From assembly GCA_002305265.1 (NCBI GenBank), contig DBQP01000018.1, forward strand, positions 157,575 through 221,574: a DNA stretch of 64,000 nt, read 5' to 3'. A model generated the notes under the pieces. The model ran no database searches, was not told where the DNA came from, and saw only the letters and a program-made list of their open reading frames with translations. The DNA comes from Prevotellaceae bacterium UBA1391. Lineage in GTDB: Bacteria; Bacteroidota; Bacteroidia; Bacteroidales; Bacteroidaceae. Made by a program: the position numbers and the translations under genes. Shown here in pieces: positions 7,968-17,304 of this stretch (its first letter is position 1; each line of letters opens with the position of its first letter).

Positions 7968-9239
7968 TCAGCGGCTGTGGCTGGGAGCGGCGTCGCCGCT
8001 GCGAACGAGCAGGTAGTAGGAGGTGGCGAGACGCACGATGAATGCAGCCAGAAGCAGCACCAGATAGCGTCCGTACTGCAGGGCGGGCACCCAGGCCGAG
8101 CAGGCCAGCAGGCCGAAGCAGGCGATGGCGGCCAGCAAGTGCAGGCGGCGGAGCGAGGGTCGGCGGCGCAGGAAGAGCCAGAGGACTTCGTAGAGCGGAT
8201 TGAAGACCACGTACAGCCAGTTCCAGGTGGTGGCCACGAGGCCCGAGAAGAGGGCCAGGTAGCAGAACCAGAGAGCCACCACGAGATGGATGGCCACAAG
8301 CACGCCGTCGACCGCAGCGACGAGGCGACGCAGGCGGCCGCCGACCTGACACAGCGTGGCCAGCACGGCCAGCACGAGCAAGGCGCTGCCCACGTGGATC
8401 GGGGTGACGGGGAAAGGCTTCTGCACGACGGACGGTTCGAGCAGCATGTGCGGACGTCCGACGGTCATGGGCCGACGCTGGCCCAGCGAATCCTCGATCT
8501 CGGCATGGAGCCATGCGGCCTCGAGGTTGGCGGGCATGAGCCGTGCATAGAACTTGTCGGCGGGGTTGTCTTCAAATTCGCCCGCCGTGATGTTCCAGAG
8601 GGCCTGATACCAGGGGAACTGCTGCTCAGCCAGCCGCACGACGGAGGCGCGTGCGTCGCCGGCCTTGTAGTGGAGAAGGCTGTCGAGGTCGTTGTAGACG
8701 ATGTGCTCGGACGTCAGCGCGCCTTGGACGGCGAGCTCAGTCATCGAGGCGCAGTTGTTGGAGAGATAGTTGTAGACGCGCATGCGGCGCTGGATGAGCT
8801 CGGTGTCGAGATTGCGCCAGAGCGCCTGTTCGGCACGGGGCGGGAGGTTGAGCTGCACCTCGCGGACGCCGCGTCCCTCCTGGCGATAGATGTCGATGAT
8901 TTCCTGAGTCGTCGCATAGACGAATCCGGCCATTCCTCTTCCGCGCAAGAAAGCCAGCATGCCGCCGTAGTTGAAGTCCATCGTGAACGTATAGGTGATG
9001 TCGAGCCCGTTGGAAGGACTTTGCAGGCGGAGCGCGCTGTGGCCGTAGATGGAATAGGGCTCGCTGCCGGGCGTGGCGGTGAGCAGGCTGACGGTGATGA
9101 AGTCTTCGGCAGCCGCCAGACGGTCGATGCTGTCGCGGCGGACAGCAAGCAGCGAGTCGGCGTCGGTCAGCGTCGGCTGCTGCGCCCCAAGCGGCGCGCA
9201 GAGGAGGAATGAGAGGATGAGGGAAAGAATGCGGATCAT
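7968..9239 (-). CDS. DUF4105 (Lnb N-terminal-like) membrane protein
   Basis: A 423-aa protein starting MIRILSLILSFLLCAPLGAQ, a signal peptide. Residues about 40-260 match the DUF4105 / Lnb N-terminal periplasmic domain pattern (FITVSLLTATPGSEPYSIYGHSALRL; YNYLSNNCAS), with the His and Cys of an NlpC-like papain fold. The C-terminal part has about five hydrophobic helices, so the enzyme-like domain is periplasmic and the tail is inner-membrane. The substrate is unknown. It precedes the third thioredoxin gene in the same direction. Confidence 0.8.
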   Translation of the reverse strand: MIRILSLILSFLLCAPLGAQQPTLTDADSLLAVRRDSIDRLAAAEDFITVSLLTATPGSEPYSIYGHSALRLQSPSNGLDITYTFTMDFNYGGMLAFLRGRGMAGFVYATTQEIIDIYRQEGRGVREVQLNLPPRAEQALWRNLDTELIQRRMRVYNYLSNNCASMTELAVQGALTSEHIVYNDLDSLLHYKAGDARASVVRLAEQQFPWYQALWNITAGEFEDNPADKFYARLMPANLEAAWLHAEIEDSLGQRRPMTVGRPHMLLEPSVVQKPFPVTPIHVGSALLVLAVLATLCQVGGRLRRLVAAVDGVLVAIHLVVALWFCYLALFSGLVATTWNWLYVVFNPLYEVLWLFLRRRPSLRRLHLLAAIACFGLLACSAWVPALQYGRYLVLLLAAFIVRLATSYYLLVRSGDAAPSHSR

Positions 9240-9430
9240 CGCTGTGGAATTGAGGGAGGTGGGAAGATGGGCGGACGCCGGCAGGCCGTGTGGACCGGAC
9301 GGCGGGGCAAGTTCAGCGGGCCGAAGCGGCACCGCGGAGAGGATGTGCGTGAAGGTGTTGCCATCCTCTGGCCAAGTTCAGCGGGCCGAAGCGGCACCGC
9401 GTAGAGAGAAGCGCATCACACGCGGAAAAA

Positions 9431-9540
9431 CACGAAGGCCTTCGTGGCTCGCCGAGAAGGCCTTCGTGATGTGTCGGGAAGGCCTTCGCTCTGATTCGGA
9501 AATTCCCGCGGCTTGTGTCGGGAACTTCTTCGGCGCGCAG
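9431..9540. repeat. 22-bp tandem array, GAAGGCCTTC family
   Basis: Units at 9431, 9453 and 9475 carry GAAGGCCTTC; two diverged units follow at 9497 and 9519. Just before it, a separate 25-base-plus direct repeat (CAAGTTCAGCGGGCCGAAGC) occurs at 9308 and 9373. The gap 9240-9648 holds only these repeats and the hairpin at 9580. Confidence 0.92.
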
Positions 9541-9579
9541 CGAAGATGCTGTGCCGCAGGCGTGTGCGGAAAGAGGAAA

Positions 9580-9627
9580 GGGCATGTGTGCACTGCCGCG
9601 CAGAAGCGGGCAGTGCGACACATGTCC
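9580..9627 (-). terminator. Long 3' hairpin shared by two paralogues
   Basis: GGGCATGTG...CACATGTCC encloses GCACTGCC...GGCAGTGC. On the minus strand it follows the stop of the module-repeat gene by about 20 bases and is followed by CTTTCC. A close copy lies at 12325-12372 after the paralogue. Confidence 0.6.
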
Positions 9628-9648
9628 ATGAAAGCGCAGAAACGGCGA

Positions 9649-12060
9649 TTACGGGTTGTAGACCTTCTTGCCGTTCAGGATGTAGATGCCCTTGCCGAGG
9701 CGCTTCACCTGCATGCCGCCGAGGGTGTAGATCTTGTCGTTGCCGGCAGCGGCGCGCGCGTCGGACGTCTCAACGGTGCTGATGCCCACCACGTCGCCGA
9801 TTTCGGCGAACCAGTAGAGCACTTCCGGAGCCTCCTCGATGCCCGACTTGAAGTCTTCCACGGCAAAGCGGATGTAGTGGGTGCCGGCCGCGATGACCGT
9901 GCCTGGCTGGATGAGGTCGAACTTGGCGTTCTCGACGTCGATGGTGTAGTACTTGTAGTCGGCAGAAAGCGTGTCGACGTAGATGTCCAGCTGGGCCGTG
10001 ATGAGGTCTTCAAGCTCGCTGATGTTGACGGTCGTTTCCTTGCTCAGCAGCACCTTGGCCTGTCCGGCTCCGTAGAGGATGGCGGGCGTGTTGTTCGGCA
10101 GGAAATCGTGGCGGACATGCTGGGGCTGCACGCCGACGTAGCGTTTGCCGTCGGCCAGGCTGTCGATGAGCTGGAAGCTGACGGTGTAGACATTGTCGGG
10201 GAAGCGGTGGCTGGCCAGCTCGCGGTCGCTCCAGAAGAGCTTGTAGCCGCCCTCCTCGGGGAAGTCGAGGGTGAGGACGAGATCGCTCGTGAAGTGGGCC
10301 GTGTAGGTCTCGACGCCATTGACTTCGACGGAGATCACTGGGTCGGTGATCTTGCGGCCGGTCGACTCCTCGATCCAGTAGTCGAACTTCGCGGTGGGAT
10401 CGTAGTCGGTGTTGGGCGTTGCGGTCATGGTCACGATGTCGCCGATGTTGTTGACGGCGGGATTGATGCTGACGCTGCCGAGCGAGTCGAACTCAGCCAC
10501 GGTGGCCGGCTTGACACGGGTGTAGAGGGCGAGATAGACGCGATTGGGCGCAGAGGGTCTCGTGCCACGCCAACGGTCGTCGTCCCAGCCGTTGTAGTCA
10601 GACTGGGCGATGTCGGCGCTGGCGGGGTTGCCGGTGGAGAAGAGCTCATTGGTGTAGACGGGAAGGTTGTCCTCGCCGAGCGTGGTGGCAGCAAATCCGG
10701 CCACCTGCCAGCCGTCGTTGGCCTTGGCGTGGAGGTAGAAGGAGCCAGACGCGCCATCGAACTTCCGGTCGGCAACCTCAGCTCCGGTCCAAGCAGTGTC
10801 GCTCTCTTCGGCAGTGTCGCTGACATAGACCTGGCCTACACCTGCGGGGAGGGAATGAAGCTGCACCTGGTTGTAATAGTACGGAACGCCCGTCAACTCG
10901 TCGACGTCGGGGAACCAGTAGAGAATCTCTGGCGTCGGCAGGGAGTCGGCCTTGAAACCTTCCACAGCAAAGCGGATGTAGTGGGTGCCGGCCGCGACGA
11001 GGGTGCCGGGCTGGATGAGGTCGAACTGGGCGTTCTCGACGTCGATGGTGTAGTACTTGTAGTCGGCAGACAGCGTGTCGACGTTGAAATCCTGCTGGGC
11101 CGTGATGAGGTTTTCATCCGCGCTGATGTTGGCGGTCGTTTCGTTGCTCAGCAGCACCTTGGCCTGTCCGGTGCCGTAGAGGATGGCCGGCGTATTGTTC
11201 TGCAGGAAGTCGTGGCCGAGTTGCTGGGGTTCCGCGCCGACGAAGCGTTTACCGCCGACAAGGCTGTCGATGAGCTGGAAGCTCGTGGTGTAGACATTCT
11301 TGGGGAAGCGGCCGCTGAAGAGATTGCGACTGTTCCAGAAGAGCTTGTAGCCGCCTTCCGAGGGGAAGTCGAAGGTGACGACGAGGTCGCTCGTGAAGTG
11401 GGCCGTGTAGGTCTCGGCGCCGGTGACCTCGACGGTAATCTCGGGCTCGGTAATCTTGCGGCCGGTCGACTCCTCCACCCAGTACTCGAACTTGGCACTG
11501 GGGTCGTAGTCGGTGTTGGGCGTGGCGGTCAGCGTCACGACGTCGCCGATGTCGTTGACGGGGTCGCTGCTGCTGACGCTGCCAATCTATTCGAAACCAG
11601 CCTCAGTGACCGCCTTGACGCGGGTGTAGAGGGCGATGTAGACGCGATTGGGCGTAACCGGCCTACCTCCTATAAAACCGTCATCGTCCCAACCGTAGAA
11701 TGTAGAGTTGGTGATGTCGTCTTTGGCGGGGTTGCTGGTGGAGAAGAGAGTCTCGGTGTAGACGGGATTGCCGGTGTCGTCGAGCGTGGTGGCGGCAAAG
11801 CCAGCCACCTGCCAGCCTTCGATGGCCTTGGCATGGAGATAGAAGTAGCCGGATGCTCCTTCTATTTTCAGGTCGGAGACCTCAGAACCGGTCCACACGC
11901 TGTCGTTCACTTCCTCGGAGGCACTGGCATAGACCTGGCCACGGCCTGAAGGGACGGAATGGAGCCGCACATAGTTGTAATAGTATTGAACGTTTGCCGA
12001 GGCCGAGAGGGCCATCACAGTAGCGGCAACCAAAGTAAGAAATTTTTTCATACGCATCAT
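9649..12060 (-). pseudogene. Two-module secreted protein with C-terminal sorting signal, interrupted by in-frame TAG
   Basis: A signal peptide (MRMKKFLTLVAATVMALSASA) is followed by two copies of a roughly 390-residue module, each running from YYYN(Y/Q)VxLHS through KFDYWIEESTGRKI and TVDVENA-type strands, and then GKGIYILNGKKVYNP at the C-terminus. An in-frame TAG at 11587-11589 (codon 158) splits it; the frame is the same on both sides. The paralogue and the second module have Ser (TCG) at this place, so one C-to-A change explains it. It may be a recent pseudogene, a suppressed stop or a sequence error. The function of the module is unknown; probably a surface or secreted structural protein. 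Confidence 0.7.
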
Positions 12061-12324
12061 GAGTTTTTAATTAGAAAAACAGAGGTGCTAAAGACGCAGA
12101 GAGGTGATGCGAGGGAAGACCCTCGGACCACTTGCGTTGTCAGGATGGTCTGGCGCGAGGCTGGAGGCCTTTGGGTGTGCGACGATACCGACGAAAGACG
12201 AGGGACGCGCGGAGCCAGACACGGCGGAATCGAAAAAAAGCGGAGGCCTGCAGACCACGTGGGCCGGACGTCGGGCCAAGCCCGGCGAGGCGGCATGCCA
12301 GCGTGGAGAGAGGAAAAGAGGAAA

Positions 12325-12372
12325 GGGCATGTGGGCACTGCCGCACGGAAGCGGGCAGTGCGGCACATGTCC
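12325..12372 (-). terminator. Long 3' hairpin after the single-module paralogue
   Basis: Same structure as 9580-9627: nested GGGCATGTG/CACATGTCC and GGGCACTGCC/GGCAGTGC arms, with TTTCCTCTTTTCC following on the minus strand. The rest of the gap 12061-12393 holds nothing I can support. Confidence 0.6.
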
Positions 12373-12393
12373 ATGAGGGTGCGGGGACGGAGT

Positions 12394-13698
12394 TTACGGG
12401 TTGTAGACTTTCTTGCCGTTCAGGATGTAGATGCCTTTGCCGAGGCGCTTCACCTGCATGCCGCCGAGGGTGTAGATCTTGTCGTTGCCGGCAGCAGCGC
12501 GCACGTCGGCAGCCTCAACGCCGTTGATGCCCACCACGTCGTCGGCGGTGGGAAGCCAGTAGAGCACTTCCGGAGTCTCCTCGAAACCAGCCTTGAAGTC
12601 TTCCACGGCAAAGCGGATGTAGTGGGTGCCGGCCGTAATGAGGGTGCCGGGCTGGATGAGGTCGAACTTGGTGTTCTCTACGTCGATGGTGTAGTATTTG
12701 TAGGCAACGGCCATGGTGTCGACATTGACATCCTGCTGCGCCGTGATGAGGTTGTCATACTCGCTGATGTTGACAGTGGTGTCGTTGCTCAGCAGCACCT
12801 GGGCCTGTCCGGCGCCGTAGAGGATGGTCGGCGTGTTGTTCTGCCAGAAATAGTGGCTGAGCTGCTGGGCCTCCGCGCCGGTGTAGCGCTTGCCGTCGGA
12901 CACGCTGTCGACGAGCTGGAAGGTGATGTTGTAGACATTCTCCGGGAAGGAGTGGTCGAGCAGGTCGCGCTTGTTCCAGAAGAGCTGGTAGCCACCCTCT
13001 GCGGGGAAGTCGAGGGTGACGATGAGGTCGCTCGTGAAGTGGGCCGTGTAGGTCTCGACGCCGGTGACGTCGACAGTGAACTCAGCCTCCGTGATCTTGC
13101 GGCCAGACGATGCCTCTTCCCAATAGGCGAACTTGGAACTTGGGTCGAAAGCGGTGTTGGGGGTAGCGGTCAGCGTCACCTTGTCGCCGATGTTGTTGAC
13201 AATCTTGCTGATGCTGACGCTTCCGAGCGAGTCGAATTCTGCGACAGTTGCCGGCTTGACGTGGGTGTAGAGGGCGAGAAAGACGCGGTTGGGGTCAAGC
13301 GGCATCGCCAAGTCGGCCCCATCGCGGCTATCACTGGAAATATCGGATGTGGTGACGTCGACGCTGGCGGGGTTGCTGGTGGAGAAGATTTCTTCGGTGT
13401 AGATGGGATCGCCGTTGCCGTCGAGCGTGGTGGCGGCAAATCCGGCCACTTGCCAGCCGTCGTTGGGCTTGGCGTGGAGGTAGACATAGCCAAATTGCTG
13501 AATGCTCTGCACCTCGGCAACTTCAGACTCAGTCCAGTCTGACTCGCTCACTGTGGAGGATTCGCTGGCATATACTTGGCCTGCACCTGCAGGGAGGGAA
13601 TGGAGCTGCACATAGTTGACATAATAAGTGTTGCCTGCCGAGGCCGAAAGGGACACCACGGCAGCTGCGATCAGAGTAAATAATTTCTTCATACGCAT
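12394..13698 (-). CDS. Single-module secreted protein with C-terminal sorting signal
   Basis: A 434-aa paralogue of the neighbouring 9649-12060 gene, intact here. It has a signal peptide (MRMKKLFTLIAAAVVSLSASA), one copy of the roughly 390-residue module (VNYVQLHSLPAG...TLTATPNTAFDP...HYIRFAVEDFK) and the same C-terminus GMQVKRLGKGIYILNGKKVYNP. The C-terminus predicts export and surface attachment or release. It retains EFDSLGSVS where the neighbour has the TAG. The two genes and their 3' hairpins look like a tandem duplication. No enzymatic motif is visible. Confidence 0.8.
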   Translation of the reverse strand: MRMKKLFTLIAAAVVSLSASAGNTYYVNYVQLHSLPAGAGQVYASESSTVSESDWTESEVAEVQSIQQFGYVYLHAKPNDGWQVAGFAATTLDGNGDPIYTEEIFSTSNPASVDVTTSDISSDSRDGADLAMPLDPNRVFLALYTHVKPATVAEFDSLGSVSISKIVNNIGDKVTLTATPNTAFDPSSKFAYWEEASSGRKITEAEFTVDVTGVETYTAHFTSDLIVTLDFPAEGGYQLFWNKRDLLDHSFPENVYNITFQLVDSVSDGKRYTGAEAQQLSHYFWQNNTPTILYGAGQAQVLLSNDTTVNISEYDNLITAQQDVNVDTMAVAYKYYTIDVENTKFDLIQPGTLITAGTHYIRFAVEDFKAGFEETPEVLYWLPTADDVVGINGVEAADVRAAAGNDKIYTLGGMQVKRLGKGIYILNGKKVYNP

Positions 13699-13812
13699 GA
13701 TGAATGTTTAAATTGAGAAAAACGAAAATACTGAATGAGTGGCGCGACGACGCGGGGCGACGGACGCGCGGAGCAAAATAGGGTGCGAGGCGGAACGGGA
13801 TGCGCGGCGGAG

Positions 13813-14511
13813 TCAGTCGGCATCGCGCACGTAGCGCACGCTGAGGTGTTGGTTGGTGGGCTCCATCGACTCGCGGAAGACGGCGTCGGTGGTAGAAGAG
13901 ACCTTCCGGTAGAAATAGTAGCGGCCATCCTTGGAGGTGTCGCGCGTGGAGGTCCAATAGAAGCCGAAGACGGAGATGAGCCTATAGCCGCTCTGTCCCA
14001 TGATGGTGTGGGAGGTCCAGTAGCCGCCGAGCTGCAGTCCGAGATCGGTGACGCTCTCGTAGCGGTCGACCATGCGTGGAGCGATGCGTCCGCGCCAGTC
14101 GAGGGCGGCGGCGTCGCGCGCCGACATGCCGAGGGCACGCTCCAGGCGCTGCCAGTCGGCGTCGGTGGGGAGGCGCCATCCTTCGGGGCAGGCATCGAGG
14201 GCCTGCTGGTAGTCGTAGAGACGCCCGTACTTGTCGAGGTTGTGCTGTGTGCCCGATGCCGTCGGGTTGTAGTCCTCGTAGGGCGTGGCGCCTTCGACGG
14301 CGTAGGCAAAGTTGTCAGCCATCCACTGAAGACCGTCGTACTCCACCCACGCGTAGACGTGGCCGTCACGCGTGTCAGTCCATGTGCCGCGTGCAGCGGC
14401 AGGCAGGGGTTCGAGTACGTCGTCATCGTCGTCGCTGCAGGCGGAGAACAGCAGGACGGCGGAGAGGGTGAGCAGCGGAATCAGCAGGAGATGCTTATAG
14501 GATGTATGCAT
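13813..14511 (-). CDS. FISUMP-domain surface lipoprotein
   Basis: A 232-aa lipoprotein with a lipobox ending FSAC (Cys25) followed by SDDDDD, an acidic run of the kind that directs Bacteroidota lipoproteins to the cell surface. The rest matches the Fibrobacter succinogenes major paralogous (FISUMP) domain: DGLQWMADNFAY, ALDACPEGWRLPTDADW and a C-terminal SVRYVRD. It is the last gene of the SusC-SusD locus and probably part of the cell-surface glycan or protein capture machinery, though its exact role is not known. Confidence 0.8.
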   Translation of the reverse strand: MHTSYKHLLLIPLLTLSAVLLFSACSDDDDDVLEPLPAAARGTWTDTRDGHVYAWVEYDGLQWMADNFAYAVEGATPYEDYNPTASGTQHNLDKYGRLYDYQQALDACPEGWRLPTDADWQRLERALGMSARDAAALDWRGRIAPRMVDRYESVTDLGLQLGGYWTSHTIMGQSGYRLISVFGFYWTSTRDTSKDGRYYFYRKVSSTTDAVFRESMEPTNQHLSVRYVRDAD

Positions 14512-14535
14512 GTTCGTAGAGAAGAAGTGTGGAGG

Positions 14536-15438
14536 TTATGCATTCTTTTCGAAGACGAAGCCCAGGCTGCCGAGGATTTGCTTGACAAGCTGGAACTTCT
14601 GCATGACGAGCGGATAGCGGCCGTAGCGACCGGCAAACTCCGCATCGCTGTAGGTGATGCTGGCAACGGCAAACTGCTTGAGGTCTTCCTCGGTGTCGGG
14701 GGCGTAGATGGAAAGCGAGCCGGTTCCGATGAAGCCGATGCTGCCGAGCGCCGCGGTCTGGTCGGTGCCAAACTGGCTCCACGTCAGTCCATACCAGGCG
14801 GAGCTGATGCCATAGAACGGTGCGAAATCCTCGCCGAAGTTGTTGGCCAACTGTCCGATCATGGTGCCGATGACTCGCTGTGCATACTGCTGCTTCTGGG
14901 CGTCGGTGCGCTGGCGCTGGAGCAAGTAGTTGCCGGCGACGGCCACGCCGCGCTGTCCGGCTGCGGCATAGAGCGTGGAGGTGTTGCCCGTGCGGTAGGT
15001 GACTTTGATTTCGTTGCAGAGGAAATAGAGGAAGGGCTTGAGGCGCCCCTTGAAGTGCCAGAGCACGTACTCTTCGAGGTAGTCGACCATCTGCTTCTGC
15101 TGTTCGTAGGCGGTGAGATAGGTGTAGGAGTACGTGTCGGTGGAGCTGTAGGTGTAGCCGATGTAGTAGCCGAGGTCGATGGTCTCGCTGAAGTTGACCG
15201 GATCGCCGTTGATGTCGGTGCCGACAAATTGTCTCTGGATCGTGTCGTTGAAGAGGAGGTAGGAGCCGGTGCGCGCAAAGAAGTCGCGGCGCAACTGCGC
15301 AACAGGCGTGGTGTCGTCGTCGGCCGGCTGATAGAAGGGCGCGGGCGAGTGGTACTTCGGGGTCGGAGTGTCTTCGTCGCCGCAGGCAGCGAAGGCGCAT
15401 GCGGAAAGAACGAGGACAAAGATGCTGAGATGTTTCAT
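14536..15438 (-). CDS. SusCD-locus lipoprotein, distantly like zinc-metallopeptidase (Mx1) lipoproteins
   Basis: A 300-aa lipoprotein: MKHLSIFVLVLSACAFAAC with Cys19 followed by GDED, a surface-export signature. The arrangement resembles the putative zinc-binding metallopeptidase lipoproteins that accompany many SusC/SusD pairs: a conserved GFIGTG-S-YAPDTEEDLKQF segment near the C-terminus and a long terminal helix. However, the HExxH motif expected earlier is absent (TMIGQLANNF is found instead), so it is probably non-catalytic or a different family. The start at 15438 is chosen for the signal peptide; the longer frame reads through the repeat array. Confidence 0.6.
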   Translation of the reverse strand: MKHLSIFVLVLSACAFAACGDEDTPTPKYHSPAPFYQPADDDTTPVAQLRRDFFARTGSYLLFNDTIQRQFVGTDINGDPVNFSETIDLGYYIGYTYSSTDTYSYTYLTAYEQQKQMVDYLEEYVLWHFKGRLKPFLYFLCNEIKVTYRTGNTSTLYAAAGQRGVAVAGNYLLQRQRTDAQKQQYAQRVIGTMIGQLANNFGEDFAPFYGISSAWYGLTWSQFGTDQTAALGSIGFIGTGSLSIYAPDTEEDLKQFAVASITYSDAEFAGRYGRYPLVMQKFQLVKQILGSLGFVFEKNA

Positions 15439-15516
15439 CGCGTTCTGATCTGTAAGGATGTGCGGCGTAAAATTGAGGGGGAGAGCCCCAGATGCTGCAG
15501 GGACTGCCTCGAAAAA

Positions 15517-15604
15517 GGTCGGAGCAGCGCCCGAAAGGGTTCGGAATGCGTACGGAAAGGGTACGGAATGCGCACCGAAGTGGAACGGAATGCGCGCAAG
15601 CAGC
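15517..15604. repeat. 22-bp tandem array (CGGAATGCG units)
   Basis: Units at 15517, 15539, 15561 and 15583, the last three sharing ACGGAATGCG or TCGGAATGCG. It lies exactly between the lipoprotein start and the stop of susD. Confidence 0.9.
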
Positions 15605-17203
15605 CTACTGGAGGCTTGGCGCCACGACTTCGTAGTCGCGGTAGACATTGCCGTTGCTCGTCATTCCGGTATTGAAGTCGAGCACCTCGGTCGGGATGGG
15701 TAGCGTCCACGAGGGATCGTCGGCGCCAAGCACGAACTTGTGGGCTTCGGTCATAGTAGCGGAACCGCGGTCGGCGAAATACGTGTAGACGTGCTCAAGC
15801 GAGATGCGGCTCGGATATTTCTCGCAGACACGGTAGCGACGCAAGTCGAACCAACGCTGTCCCTCGAAGGCGAACTCCTTGCGACGCTCCGTGCGGATGA
15901 GGTTGACAAGCGCCTCTCCCGCCACCGACTTGGAGAGCTCGGGAGCGCCCGGCAGGTAGCGCGCGGCACGCTGCTCGTTGAGCGCGGCGATGGCGTCGGC
16001 ATCTTTACCCTGAAAGGCGAGAGCTTCGGCGAGGTTGAAGTAGGCCTCGGAGCTGCGTAGCCAGAAGAGCGACGAGATGGGCGACTGACTGCCGGATAGG
16101 CCATAGCTATAGCAGTAGTAGTTGTACCAGGCGTCGGTCTGCTTGTAGTTGTTGACGTAGGTGCTGCTTTCGGCGCGCTTGGACAGGCCATAGAAGACGG
16201 AATAGTTGTAATACCAGTTCTTCTTGCGCAAGTCGTCGTCGGAATAGAGGCGCAGCAGCTCGGGGTTGACCTTGTACGACTGCGTCTGGTCGGAGACGAG
16301 GCAAGGCACGTCGTCGCCTCCCATCGAGAAGATGTTCTCGGGGTTCGACTTCTGCATGAAGCGTGCCGTGTTACGGTTGAGGTCCTGCAAGGCGGGGTGC
16401 GCGGCGATGACGCGGCGCGCGTAGACTTCAGCCTTGTCGTACTGCTGCATGTACAGATAGACGCGGGAGAGCAGCAGCTGTGCAGCCGTGCTGTCGGCGC
16501 GGTAGATGCTTTTCTGCGCCTGGCCGTAGGCAGACAGCTCGCGGATGGCTTCGAGCAGGTCGGCTTCGATCTGCGCGTAGCAGTCGGCGACGCTGTTGCG
16601 CTGAAACTTCACATCGATGACTTCCTCCGTGGTTTTCAGCGGAACGCCCAGGTCTGTGTCGGCTGTCGACGGCGCGTAGGGTTGGCCATAGGCATTCGTC
16701 AGCCAGAAATAGTAGAAGGCACGAAGGAAATGCGCCTCTCCACGCACCTTGTTGTAGCCGCGCAAGTCGGCGGAATTGCTCTTGGGAAGCTTCTCGCTCG
16801 ACTTCAGGACGTTGTTCGCGATGTTGATACACTTATACAGGCGCGTCCAAGTCGTGTTCTCGGCAAAGTAATCACCGGCGTAGGTTTCCTTCAGACCGGT
16901 GCGGTGCGCCCACGTCCAGTAGCCGAAAGTTTGGTACTTGGCATCGAACTGTGCAACGCCTGTAGACGACGTATTGCGCTCCGCCATTTCGTCGGCCAGC
17001 AGATGCAGAAACTGGCCGTAGTTGCTCGACTCGTGAAACTCTGCCGTCCCACCGACCGGCAGATAGCAATCGCCAATCAGGAGCTCGTCGAGATCTTCCC
17101 ACTGAGAGATGTACGCCTGATCCTGGCTGCTCTCCTCGAGGAAATCGCAGGAGGCCAGCGGAAGGGCGACCAATGCCATATATAGATAATGTGAAAGCTT
17201 CAT
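15605..17203 (-). CDS. SusD-family nutrient-binding surface lipoprotein
   Basis: A 532-aa protein. The lipobox LASC (Cys19 from the ATG at 17203) is followed by DFLEE. The body is TPR-like with SusD/RagB signatures: FLRAFYYFWLTNAYGQPY, a mid-region YYCYSYG segment, and the C-terminal EFAFEGQRWFDLRRY and LPIPTEVLDFN motifs. It would sit on the outer-membrane surface as a lid that captures a glycan or oligopeptide for the SusC transporter encoded just upstream. A longer open frame to 17269 lacks a better signal peptide. The ligand cannot be predicted from sequence. Confidence 0.95.
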   Translation of the reverse strand: MKLSHYLYMALVALPLASCDFLEESSQDQAYISQWEDLDELLIGDCYLPVGGTAEFHESSNYGQFLHLLADEMAERNTSSTGVAQFDAKYQTFGYWTWAHRTGLKETYAGDYFAENTTWTRLYKCINIANNVLKSSEKLPKSNSADLRGYNKVRGEAHFLRAFYYFWLTNAYGQPYAPSTADTDLGVPLKTTEEVIDVKFQRNSVADCYAQIEADLLEAIRELSAYGQAQKSIYRADSTAAQLLLSRVYLYMQQYDKAEVYARRVIAAHPALQDLNRNTARFMQKSNPENIFSMGGDDVPCLVSDQTQSYKVNPELLRLYSDDDLRKKNWYYNYSVFYGLSKRAESSTYVNNYKQTDAWYNYYCYSYGLSGSQSPISSLFWLRSSEAYFNLAEALAFQGKDADAIAALNEQRAARYLPGAPELSKSVAGEALVNLIRTERRKEFAFEGQRWFDLRRYRVCEKYPSRISLEHVYTYFADRGSATMTEAHKFVLGADDPSWTLPIPTEVLDFNTGMTSNGNVYRDYEVVAPSLQ

Positions 17204-17304
17204 GCCTATGGGTTTGATGTTTCGTTTCTGTTTGGAGGCTGCGCTGCGGCAGTAGATGTGCCTTGCCACCCGTGCCAGACGCCTGGCAACCGGCTGCGGC
17301 CCAG

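Noticed and set aside
11587..11589. TAG reassigned to an amino acid
   Set aside because: TAG ends other genes normally in this window (for example the barrel gene at 62368), so recoding of the whole genome is not supported.
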